Part shown: piece after piece, positions 57,104-64,000 of the stretch
How the letters are laid out: every line of letters begins with the position of its first letter
Position numbering within the stretch: position 1 is the stretch's first letter
Assembly (NCBI GenBank): GCA_035601195.1
Contig: DATNOU010000095.1
Span: forward strand, 1-64,000
From: JAIBJP01 sp035601195
GTDB taxonomy: Bacteria > Actinomycetota > Thermoleophilia > Gaiellales > Gaiellaceae
Direction of reading: 5' to 3'
Length of the DNA stretch: 64,000 nucleotides
Program-made: the position numbers and the translations under genes
The notes under the pieces: generated by a model
The model's input: only the letters and a program-made list of their open reading frames with translations
The model's database searches: none
What the model was told of the DNA's origin: nothing

Positions 57104-58018
57104 ATGATCTTCCTACTCGTATTCGGTCTCGCTTCTCTCGGTCTCGCCGCTTACCTGATCGGCGAAGTGGCAACTCTCCCCGCGCGCCAGCGCGAGGGCA
57201 GCCTCCGCCGGGCCGCGACCTACGGCCATCGGCGCCGGGCCGCTCCGGGTCAGAGCCAGGAAGGCTTCCGCGAGCGGGCCGTGGAGCCAATGAAGATGGG
57301 CCTCGCGCACGCAGTCCTCAAGCTCAGCCCGCGCATGACTGTCGACAAGGTGAGCCGTCGGCTGATGGGGGCGGGCGTCGGTCGCGCATTCTCTCCGACG
57401 AGCTTCCTGGCGAGCAAGGCCGTCTTTGCCATTCTTGGCTTCCTCGGAGGCACGCTCCTCGGTGGCGTCGCGGGCAAAGGCTCGCTCGGCATCCTGCTGG
57501 CGCTCCTCTTTCTCTTCGTCGGCTTCATGCTCCCGGACATGTTCGTCTCGTTCAAGGCGCGGGGGCGCCGCGATGAGATCCGCGCGGGGCTTCCCGATGC
57601 GCTAGACCTACTCGCCGTCAGCGTCGAGGCCGGGCTCGGATTCGACGCTGCCATCGCGAAGCTGACGGAGCACATGGAAGGTCCGCTCGTCGACGAATTC
57701 GCGCTCTCCCTGGGCGAGATGCGCATCGGCGAGACGCGCCAGCACGCTCTCGAGAAGATGGTCCAACGCGTGCAGGCTCCGGAACTCGCCTCTTTCGTGC
57801 GGGCGATCATCCAGGCCGACCAGCTTGGTATCTCCCTCGGACGCATCCTGCGCGTGCAGGCGACCGACACGCGCAACAAGCGTCAGGCCGCGGCCGAAGA
57901 GAAGGCCATGAAGGCGCCGATCAAGATGCTCTTTCCGACGGCGCTCTTCATCTTCCCGTCCATGTTCCTGATCATCCTCGGACCGGCGTTCCTCAACTTC
58001 AAGGGCATCTTCTTCTAG
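57104..58018 (+). CDS. tadC: TadC pilus platform protein (T2SSF)
   Basis: A 304-aa inner-membrane protein partnering TadB. It has an N-terminal helix, a basic cytoplasmic loop (ARQREGSLRRAATYGHRRRA), the T2SSF core (ARGRRDEIRAGLPDALDLLA, VSVEAGLGFDAAIAKLTEHM) and DTRNKRQAAAEEKAMKAPIK before the last two helices. It starts 6 bp after tadB. Confidence 0.92.
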   Translation: MIFLLVFGLASLGLAAYLIGEVATLPARQREGSLRRAATYGHRRRAAPGQSQEGFRERAVEPMKMGLAHAVLKLSPRMTVDKVSRRLMGAGVGRAFSPTSFLASKAVFAILGFLGGTLLGGVAGKGSLGILLALLFLFVGFMLPDMFVSFKARGRRDEIRAGLPDALDLLAVSVEAGLGFDAAIAKLTEHMEGPLVDEFALSLGEMRIGETRQHALEKMVQRVQAPELASFVRAIIQADQLGISLGRILRVQATDTRNKRQAAAEEKAMKAPIKMLFPTALFIFPSMFLIILGPAFLNFKGIFF

Positions 58019-58032
58019 GCCGGCGAGCGTCG

Positions 58033-59451
58033 ATGTCCGAAGACGACCAGCCTCGCAGCGACACCGAGACCGGGTTCGGGACTGGCCTCCGGGCCAAGCT
58101 CGTGGGCCGGCCTGACCACAACCGAGCAGGCGACAAGGCTGTGGCCACGGCGCCCCTCCAGGAAGTGGGAGCTCCGGCGGCGTACGGCGAGTCGAACGGC
58201 GACACGGAGGCCCTCAGGGCCGAGCTGGCCGCCGCGCTCGAGCGTGAGCGCGAACTGCGCACCGAGCTCGCGACCCAGAGCGTTCTCCCAACCACCGACC
58301 TGAGCCCCCTCGAGGCCGAGCTAAACACCCGTTCGGCGGAACTCGACGCCTGGGCCGCCCGGCTGGCGGCCTCGGAGACCGAGCTCGAGGAGCGCGAGCG
58401 GCGTATTTCCGAGCAGGTCACGATGGTGCGAACCGAGAAGGAGCGCCTCTCCGAGATCGAGAACCGCGTGGTTGGGCAGGACGCTCTCAGCGCCGAGCGC
58501 GAGGCGCAGGTGGAGGCGAAGCTCCGCGAGCTGAGGGACGCCGAGCGCGAACACGAGCGGCTTCAGAGCCAGGTGCAGAAGCAGGCATCGAGCCTGGGCG
58601 GCCAGGAAACCAAGCTCGCCAAGCGCGAAGCCGCGGTCGAGGCCCGCGAGGCGGAGCTGACGGCCCGGCAGGACGCGCGCGAGCGGTCGCTCGCGGCGCG
58701 TGAGGCCGCCGTCCGCGAGCAGGAAAAGGGTTACTCGGCCGCGGAGGCCAAGATCGCGCACAGGGAGCGGGAGCTGGCCAAGCAGCTCGCCGCAGTGACC
58801 GCCAAGCAGGAGGCGCTCGAGGAGCGCGAGGCAGACCTCTTGAAGAAGCAAGAGCGGCTTCGCAACGACGCCACGCGTCTCGAGACCGAGCTTTCCGGCC
58901 AGGGCAAGGCGACCCAGGATGCGCTGGCTCGCCTTAAGGAGATGGAGACCCGCGAGCTGGAGATCGCCGCGCGCGAGGCCGAGCTCGGTCGTCGAGAGGC
59001 CTCGCTCGGGCGCGTCGAGAAGGACTCCGCCCGTGGTCGGGATCTCGAGGAGTACGAGGAGCGCCTGCGCGAGCGCGAGAAGGAGCTGGCCGAGCGCGAG
59101 GCCGAGCTCCAGAACGGCGAGCAGCTCACCGACTCCCAGAAGAGTCGCCTCGAGCGCAAGGAAAAGCGTCTCGCAGAGATGGAGGAGACGATCCGCGACC
59201 GCCTACGGGAGCTCGACGACCGCGAGGAGCAGGTCGAGCATCGCGAAGCCGGCGTCGAGGCCGACCACGACATTCGCGAAGACAAGCTCGAGCGGCGCGA
59301 GCAGGAGCTGGCCGAGCTCGAGGTGCGCCTCGCCACCAAGGAGAGCGAGCTCGCCTCCTACGTCCAGCAGATCCAGAGCCAGCTGAAAGACCGCGAAGCG
59401 ACCTGGTGGAACAAGGTCACCGGCGACGACGCGCCTGAAGAAGCCGCCTGA
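58033..59451 (+). CDS. Long coiled-coil protein at the end of the tad operon
   Basis: A 472-aa soluble protein. Residues about 55-450 are a nearly unbroken charged coiled coil rich in Glu/Arg/Ala/Leu with recurring REAEL and ER units (KREAAVEAREAELTARQDAR, EEYEERLREREKELAEREAE). The N-terminus is polar (DQPRSDTETGFGTGLRAKLV) and the last 20 residues hold a Trp-Trp motif (TWWNKVTGDDAPEEAA). It is 14 bp after tadC on the same strand, so probably part of the pilus operon. A cytoskeletal or polar-anchor role is plausible but unproven. Confidence 0.78.
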   Translation: MSEDDQPRSDTETGFGTGLRAKLVGRPDHNRAGDKAVATAPLQEVGAPAAYGESNGDTEALRAELAAALERERELRTELATQSVLPTTDLSPLEAELNTRSAELDAWAARLAASETELEERERRISEQVTMVRTEKERLSEIENRVVGQDALSAEREAQVEAKLRELRDAEREHERLQSQVQKQASSLGGQETKLAKREAAVEAREAELTARQDARERSLAAREAAVREQEKGYSAAEAKIAHRERELAKQLAAVTAKQEALEEREADLLKKQERLRNDATRLETELSGQGKATQDALARLKEMETRELEIAAREAELGRREASLGRVEKDSARGRDLEEYEERLREREKELAEREAELQNGEQLTDSQKSRLERKEKRLAEMEETIRDRLRELDDREEQVEHREAGVEADHDIREDKLERREQELAELEVRLATKESELASYVQQIQSQLKDREATWWNKVTGDDAPEEAA

Positions 59452-59458
59452 GAGTCCT

Positions 59459-59512
59459 CGACGGCGGCCGCTCTAGCCGGGCGGAGCCTGGCTCCGCGGG
59501 CCGCCTGACGCC
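59459..59512. repeat. Nested hairpin element after the tad operon
   Basis: Inner stem GCGGAGC-CTG-GCTCCGC (59481-59497) lies inside outer stem GGCGGC/GCCGCC (59463-59468 and 59500-59505). The plan, and the shared words GACGGC, TAGCCGGGC and GCCTGACG, match the repeat at 2741-2790. It may end the tad transcript, though no T-run follows. The rest of 59452-59620 holds nothing else recognisable. Confidence 0.6.
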
Positions 59513-59620
59513 GCTGACCGCAAGATGCTTCGCCCTCGGGACTCGGCCGTGCTATTTGCACTGTCCGTCGTCCCTCGGGCTTGCCTCTCTTGTCAGCGGC
59601 GCCCCAGAACCCTCAGGAAT

Positions 59621-60304
59621 CTAAGCTGCTGCCCCGTGGCGGAGAGCTTCCCGCCAGCGCTCGAGCGCTTCCCAGCAAGCCACGGTGTCGCCTGACACCT
59701 GCGCCCCTAGCTCTGCGGGACTCCCGGCCCAGTGCAGCTCGGCGACCTTCTTCTCGTCGGGGTCGGGCTCGGCGTGCGGCAAGAGGCGGGCGTGGTAGAC
59801 GACGAGCGCTGAGCCCGAGTCGTCGTTGACGCACACAGCAACCGGGCGGAAGCCCTCGAGGTCGTCTTCCTCGAGCCCGATCTCCTCGGCCGCGTCCTCG
59901 AGGACCGCGGTTCGGGGTTGCTCGCTCGGTGTGAGCCCTCCGGAGGCTGATGCCGTCCAGAGGAGGGGGTCCCGGCCGATCGAAGGTCCGCGGAGCTGGA
60001 AGAGAACTGGCCCCTCCGCCCGCTCGACGAAGAGCTGGACGCCGAGCGCGAAGCCGAGCCGAAAGGCAAGCGTGGGCTCCTCGAAGACGACCATCGCCTC
60101 CGCATAGCGTCCCGCGCGGCGCAGGATCGCGCCGTCGGCCGACACCCCGTGGCAGAAGGCGATCGGCCCGTCGAAGCGGCTCGGTGTCCTGGAGAGGAGG
60201 CGTTCTGCGTTCCGAAGCGCCTGGCCGACCGCTGGGTCGGCCGGAAGCGAGAAGGGGAAGGGACGGAAGCGAGGCTCGCCGTCGAGCAGGACGATTGCAC
60301 GCAT
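59621..60304 (-). CDS. Nudix-fold protein with a variant Nudix box
   Basis: A 227-aa protein. The C-terminal half has a Nudix box, GGLTPSEQPRTAVLEDAAEE followed by IGL. The spacing G-x5-E-x7 and the closing EE-x-G-L are right, but the usual Arg-Glu is Glu-Asp. It may hydrolyse a nucleoside diphosphate derivative or only bind one. The N-terminal 100 residues (RFRPFPFSLPADPAVGQALR) are unassigned. Divergent from topoisomerase IB. Confidence 0.75.
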   Translation of the reverse strand: MRAIVLLDGEPRFRPFPFSLPADPAVGQALRNAERLLSRTPSRFDGPIAFCHGVSADGAILRRAGRYAEAMVVFEEPTLAFRLGFALGVQLFVERAEGPVLFQLRGPSIGRDPLLWTASASGGLTPSEQPRTAVLEDAAEEIGLEEDDLEGFRPVAVCVNDDSGSALVVYHARLLPHAEPDPDEKKVAELHWAGSPAELGAQVSGDTVACWEALERWREALRHGAAA

Positions 60305-60357
60305 ACGGGCGCAACCAAGTGTGACTGGACCATCGGCTTGGAGGGAAGGACGCGGGG

Positions 60358-61401
60358 GTGGCGAGGCTGAGGAGAGTCGATTGCTCAGGACCTGGGATCG
60401 AGCGTCGCCGGCGCGGCCGGGGTTTCGAGTACTTCGCGAACGGCGAGCGGATCGAAGACACTGAGATCCTCCAGCGCATCCGCGAGCTCGTCCTCCCGCC
60501 CGCCTGGGAGAACGTCTGGATCTGCCCGTACCCCATGGGCCACATCCAGGCTGTCGGCACGGACGCGGCCGGGCGCCGGCAGTACGTCTATCACCAGCGC
60601 TGGCGCGAGCGACGCGACCAGGAGAAGTTCGACGAGATGATCCGCTTCGCTCGGGCGCTTCCGCGCGTGCGTAAGACCGCCGCCGGCCACCTCGGCCAGA
60701 AGAAGGTGACGAGGGAGCGTGTGCTCGCCGGCGCGGTGCGCCTGCTCGACCGCGGATTCTTCCGGATCGGGACGGAGGGCTACGCAGAGCAGAACCAGAC
60801 GTATGGCCTCGCCACGATGCAAAGGCGGCACGTGACGCTCCAGGAGGACGGCGTCCTGAGATTCGACTACGTCGCCAAGGGCGGCAAGCGGCGCGTCCAG
60901 TCGATTGTTGATCCGGAGGTGTACGCCCTCGTCAAGGTTCTGAAGCGCCGCCGGGGAGGAACCGGGCTACTCGCCTACCGGAACGGGCGCAGCTGGGTCG
61001 ACGTCCGCTCCGACGACATCAACGACTACATCAAGGAGATCACTGGAGAGGACTTCTCGGCGAAGGACTTCCGCACCTGGAATGCGACCGTCATCGCCGC
61101 CGTCGCGCTCGCCGTCTCCGGTCGCGCGGCCGCCACCAAGACAGCGCGGAAGCGGGCGGTCGCGCGGGCTATCAAGGAGGTCGCCCACTATCTCGGGAAC
61201 ACTCCGGCCGTCTGTCGCGCGTCCTATATCGACCCGCGCGTCTTCGACCGCTATCACGACGGATTCACCATCGGCGGCGCGCTCGACGGGCTCGGGGAAG
61301 CCGTGGCTCTCGGCCAACCTTCCTTCCAGGGCGCGGTCGAGGAAGCTGTGCTCGACCTGCTGGAGGAGGAGCGAACGTCCGCGATCGAGAAGGTCGCCTA
61401 A
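60358..61401 (+). CDS. DNA topoisomerase IB (poxvirus type)
   Basis: A 347-aa enzyme relaxing supercoils through a 3'-phosphotyrosine link. PPAWENVWICPYPMGHIQAV and GTDAAGRRQYVYHQRWRERR are in the N-domain. The catalytic domain has RIGTEGYAEQNQTYGLATMQ, FDYVAKGGKRRVQ (Lys), KDFRTWNATV (Arg) and NTPAVCRASYIDPRVF, with the nucleophile Tyr. GTG 60358 is the start. Such enzymes are scattered among bacteria and are probably acquired by transfer. Confidence 0.94.
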   Translation: MARLRRVDCSGPGIERRRRGRGFEYFANGERIEDTEILQRIRELVLPPAWENVWICPYPMGHIQAVGTDAAGRRQYVYHQRWRERRDQEKFDEMIRFARALPRVRKTAAGHLGQKKVTRERVLAGAVRLLDRGFFRIGTEGYAEQNQTYGLATMQRRHVTLQEDGVLRFDYVAKGGKRRVQSIVDPEVYALVKVLKRRRGGTGLLAYRNGRSWVDVRSDDINDYIKEITGEDFSAKDFRTWNATVIAAVALAVSGRAAATKTARKRAVARAIKEVAHYLGNTPAVCRASYIDPRVFDRYHDGFTIGGALDGLGEAVALGQPSFQGAVEEAVLDLLEEERTSAIEKVA

Positions 61402-61452
61402 AGGTCGCGAGTCCTGGCCACGGCGTTCCCGTCACGTGTAGCGTCCAGGCCT

Positions 61453-62235
61453 ATGGCCAAGCTGGCGCCGGAGGAGATGTGGAGACAGATGCTGACGGGC
61501 AACTACCCCCGTCTGCACGGCATGCGGCGAATGTGGGGCGCGCTCCCCTCCCCGCCGCGCTGCAAGCTCTGCAACGCCCCTTTCCGGGGGCCTGGTGGCG
61601 TCCTGATGCGGGCCATTCGTTACGGCCCCTCGACGTTGAACCGACGGCTCTGCAAGTGGTGCATACGGGCGGTTCACAAGCATCCCGGGGGCGCTGAGGT
61701 CGAGATCTCAGTGCTGTTTGCGGACGTCCGCGGGTCGACGGCAATCGCGGAGCGCATGCTGCCTGAGGAGTTCTCACGCTTGATGTCACGCTTCTATGGG
61801 GCGGCGGCCGAGGTGATCGACGAACGGGATGGCATCGTCGACAAGTTCGTCGGAGACAGCGCAGTGGCGCTCTTCATTCCCGGCTTCGCCGGGAGCGACC
61901 ATGCGGCGGACGCGATCGCGGCCGCGCGGGGCCTACTCGAGCAGATCGGCAACGAGGGGTCAGAGCCATGGATTCCGGTCGGCGCCGGCGTGCACACCGG
62001 CCAGTCCTTCGTGGGCACCGTCGGGGAAGGCGATGCCCGAGACTTCACGGCCCTCGGCGACACGGTCAATATCACCGCGCGGATCACGGCCCTGGCCGGG
62101 GCGGGTGAGATTCTCATCAGCGCCAAGGCAGCCACGGCCGGCGGACTCGATACAACCGGGCTCGAACGACGGACGCTGGAGCTACGTGGCAAGGACCAGA
62201 CCGTCGACGCGTGGGTTGTCAACGGCTCGAGTTGA
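61453..62235 (+). CDS. Class III adenylate/guanylate cyclase with N-terminal zinc-ribbon-like region
   Basis: A 260-aa soluble cyclase. The N-terminal 80 residues hold CKLCNAPF and LCKWCIRAVHKH, a four-cysteine zinc ribbon. The catalytic domain has VLFADVRGSTAIAERM (first metal Asp), DKFVGDSAVALFIP (second Asp) and DFTALGDTVNITARI (transition-state Asn/Arg). It should make cAMP or cGMP; purine choice is not clear. Its stop overlaps the TTG start of the following broken gene. Confidence 0.9.
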   Translation: MAKLAPEEMWRQMLTGNYPRLHGMRRMWGALPSPPRCKLCNAPFRGPGGVLMRAIRYGPSTLNRRLCKWCIRAVHKHPGGAEVEISVLFADVRGSTAIAERMLPEEFSRLMSRFYGAAAEVIDERDGIVDKFVGDSAVALFIPGFAGSDHAADAIAAARGLLEQIGNEGSEPWIPVGAGVHTGQSFVGTVGEGDARDFTALGDTVNITARITALAGAGEILISAKAATAGGLDTTGLERRTLELRGKDQTVDAWVVNGSS

Positions 62236-62452
62236 GAGCCGTCGTTTATTCAGAGGCGGGTAGGCCGGAGGTGCTCCGCGTGGTCGAGCGGCCTGTTCCG
62301 GAGCCGGGACCGGTGAGGTTCGTGTTGCAGTGCACGTCTCGGGCGTCAACCCCACCGATTGGAAGGCTCGCCGTGGCAGGGGCAGGGATGGGCAGCTTCC
62401 GTTTCCCGAGGTCGTGCCGAATCAGGATGGGGCTGGAACCGGCCGGTTAGTT
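62232..62452 (+). pseudogene. Remnant of a zinc-type/quinone oxidoreductase (MDR family)
   Basis: TTG 62232 starts RAVVYSEAGRPEVLRVVERP and PVPEPGP, the classic MDR N-terminus. One base is missing near 62311-62314 (expected PGPGEVRV). The next frame continues VHVSGVNPTDWKARR and QLPFPEVVPNQDGAGTG. The gene then stops abruptly near 62452, lacking the Rossmann and C-terminal domains. It is thus frameshifted and truncated. Beyond it, 62453-62531 is featureless. Confidence 0.85.
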
Positions 62453-62531
62453 CGTGATCGTTTTCCCGCGGCCACATCGTCGCCGGCACCTTCAGGTTCT
62501 GGAGCTTGAAACCGCCGCGGGGACGGCGGCG

Positions 62532-63479
62532 TCAGTCGAGCTCGGTCGGGAGCTTGAACACTGTGAACAGCTCCGGATCGCCGGCGAAGCCGGTGATGCC
62601 CGCGATGCGCTCGCCGGCTATCGCGAAAACCATGATCCCGTAGGCGCGGGGCGGTTCCGCAGGGGACTCCTGAACGTACGCGGCAAGCACCGGCTGCCTG
62701 TTCGCGCGGGCGGGCAGCAGCCGGATCAGGTCGAGGCGACCGCCCAGCGGCACCGTGGCGAAGAAGCCGCCGATCGCTGCGGGTCCGGCGACGCGCATTT
62801 GCTCGGGCGGCATTGTCATCAGCGCGTCGCCTGCCAGCAGGGATGTCAAGCGCTCGATGTCGACCGCCTCCCACGCGTCGATGAAGCTGCGCATGAGCGC
62901 CGCCTCCGCGCGTGCGTCGGCCGGCGTGTGCACGCGTGCGAGCGTGCCCTCCCGACGCTCGCGCTCGACTCGGTCGCGTGCGCGCTGCAGCGCGCTGGTC
63001 GTCGCCGCGACGCTGATGCCGAGGGTCTCCGCGGCCTCGCGCGCCGACCAGCCCAGTACGTCCCGCAGGACGAGCGCCGCCCGTTGTCGCGGGGGCAGGA
63101 GCTGCATCGCTGCCACGAAAGCGAGGCCGATCGTCTCGCGGCGCTCGGCCTCGCGCTCGGGCGTCTGCGGCTCGAGCAGTACGTCGGGATACGGCTGCAG
63201 GTGCGCGTCCACCGTCGCCGACCGGCGGTCGCGCTGGTCGATCATCCGCAGGCAGACGTTCGTCGCGATCCGGTAAAGCCACGACGAGAGCTCCGCGCGC
63301 GGCTCGAAGCGCTCGATGCCGCGCCAAGCGCGCAGCATCGTCTCCTGGAGCGCGTCGTCGGCGTCGTGCACGGATCCGAGCATCCGGTAGCAATGCGCGT
63401 GCAGCCGGCGGCGCAGAGGCGCCGTCAGCTGGACGAACGCCTGCTCGTCGCCGGCCGCGGCCGCGGTCAGCAGCTCCAT
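62532..63479 (-). CDS. ECF sigma factor with C-terminal SnoaL-like domain
   Basis: A 315-aa sigma factor. Region 2: LHAHCYRMLGSVHDADDALQ and SSWLYRIATNVCLRMID; region 4: QLLPPRQRAALVLRDVLGWS and the HTH AAETLGISVAATTSALQRAR. The last 120 residues form a SnoaL-like fold (LMRSFIDAWEAVDIERLTSL, IAGITGFAGDPELFTVFKLP), as in SigG/SigJ-type factors, where the added domain takes the place of an anti-sigma factor. It starts 9 bp after the cupin gene stops, so they form one operon. Confidence 0.9.
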   Translation of the reverse strand: MELLTAAAAGDEQAFVQLTAPLRRRLHAHCYRMLGSVHDADDALQETMLRAWRGIERFEPRAELSSWLYRIATNVCLRMIDQRDRRSATVDAHLQPYPDVLLEPQTPEREAERRETIGLAFVAAMQLLPPRQRAALVLRDVLGWSAREAAETLGISVAATTSALQRARDRVERERREGTLARVHTPADARAEAALMRSFIDAWEAVDIERLTSLLAGDALMTMPPEQMRVAGPAAIGGFFATVPLGGRLDLIRLLPARANRQPVLAAYVQESPAEPPRAYGIMVFAIAGERIAGITGFAGDPELFTVFKLPTELD

Positions 63480-63488
63480 GCGCGGACG

Positions 63489-63902
63489 TTACGCCGGCAT
63501 CGGCGGTGGCGCGCCGAGCTCCGTCCACGTGGGTGCATCGAACGCTCCCGGCCTCCCGCCGAGTGCGATGAACCGGATGCCCTCAGGCCCAGGCACGATC
63601 CGCCGCTCTTGTTCCGGGCCGACGCGCGCCATCATCCCTGGCGCGAGCTCGAACCGCTCGTCCCCTGCGACGAGCGTCGCCGACCCGGAGAGGGGGATGT
63701 AGACCTCTTCCTGGTTCGGGTCGAACGCAGTCGCGCTGTGGGAGTGTTCCGGGTAGCCGTCCCAATCCGGGGGCAGCGTCAGCACTTGCATGCCCCAGGC
63801 CGAGACCCCGAGCGTCGCCCGTGCCCGGCGCGCGAGTCCGCCGTGGATCGGCTCCATCTCGTCGATCGCCGCCACCTTCACGTCCGTCGTCGCCACCTTC
63901 AT
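63489..63902 (-). CDS. Cupin-domain protein
   Basis: A 137-aa small beta-barrel protein. YPEHSHSATAFDPNQEEVYI is cupin motif 1 (metal-binding His/His/Glu), and GSATLVAGDERFELAPGMMA with RRIVPGPEGIRFIALGG is the second half. ATG 63902 begins MKVATTDVKVAAIDEMEPIH; the frame to 63977 has no family features. Function unknown; it may be the sensor or target partner of the sigma factor that follows. The last 98 bp of the window hold no recognisable gene. Confidence 0.85.
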   Translation of the reverse strand: MKVATTDVKVAAIDEMEPIHGGLARRARATLGVSAWGMQVLTLPPDWDGYPEHSHSATAFDPNQEEVYIPLSGSATLVAGDERFELAPGMMARVGPEQERRIVPGPEGIRFIALGGRPGAFDAPTWTELGAPPPMPA

Positions 63903-64000
63903 CACCTGGGCCTCCTTCGCAGCGGGGCCCGGCTGGCCCCATCGCCAAGTAAAACCCGCGGCACGGCCGAAACTCATCGCTCCGGCTGCGCCCGCTAGGC

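Overview
The window is GC-rich chromosomal DNA, with dense genes on both strands and many ATGA, GTGA or TGATG stop/start overlaps. The gene content is that of a free-living, aerobic, Gram-positive-type actinobacterium: an LPxTG-anchored protein, a DipZ-type CcdA-thioredoxin fusion, a CysA-type rhodanese, PAC2, CtaA, an RsrA-like zinc anti-sigma factor, a monoderm Tad/Flp locus without a secretin, and poxvirus-type topoisomerase IB. A deep actinobacterial lineage such as Thermoleophilia (Gaiellales/Solirubrobacterales-like) is my inference. No rRNA, confident tRNA, CRISPR array, phage or plasmid genes were seen.

Layout. 1-5 kb: amino-acid ABC transporter (edge-truncated permease, and a binding protein whose signal peptide is cut off by an in-frame amber codon), HtrA protease behind phased direct repeats, a GCS2-type ligase, an HMA protein, and an ECF sigma/zinc anti-sigma pair. 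5-15 kb: envelope HTH/LytR_C protein, nucleotidyltransferase, amidohydrolase, M24 and M16 peptidases, thioesterase, SIS protein, and a tightly overlapped operon of MmsA-type dehydrogenase, OsmC, PLP enzyme and a small protein. 15-22 kb: Mug glycosylase, NadE, LPxTG protein, acyl-CoA synthetase, MFS pump with TetR. 22-24 kb: a frameshifted HTH-TPR regulator followed by two tiny hydrophobic ORFs. 24-31 kb: redox lipoprotein, rhodanese, proline racemase, a REP-associated tyrosine transposase (RAYT), arginine/dimethylarginine hydrolase-like enzyme, SelD, CtaA, PAC2. 31-38 kb: DipZ, SF2 helicase, and a second, intact HTH-TPR regulator divergent from a complete transcription unit for a 25-residue peptide ending GTPWW. 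38-48 kb: MshEN-domain protein, NRAMP transporter, redoxin, a 2.3-kb multicopper oxidase/ZIP segment bounded by ~104-bp direct repeats, M20 hydrolase, VOC and lipid-kinase genes in one frame, PAP2. 48-59.5 kb: M15-like protein, then the Tad pilus locus (flp, tadE, tadG-like, cpaB, tadZ, tadA, a VWA-TadB fusion, tadC, coiled coil). 59.5-64 kb: Nudix protein, topoisomerase IB, class III cyclase, broken MDR oxidoreductase, ECF sigma factor, cupin.

The most notable signals are: (1) two HTH-TPR regulators each paired with tiny hydrophobic peptide ORFs, a layout like RRNPP peptide quorum sensing, which is classically a Firmicutes system; (2) a family of CGGGGTC-A/T-GACCCCG palindromes with a resident RAYT transposase, placed just after stop codons; and (3) the metal-gene cassette bounded by direct repeats that contain these palindromes and a copy of the neighbouring gene's tail. 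Everything here was read by eye from sequence; no database search was run.
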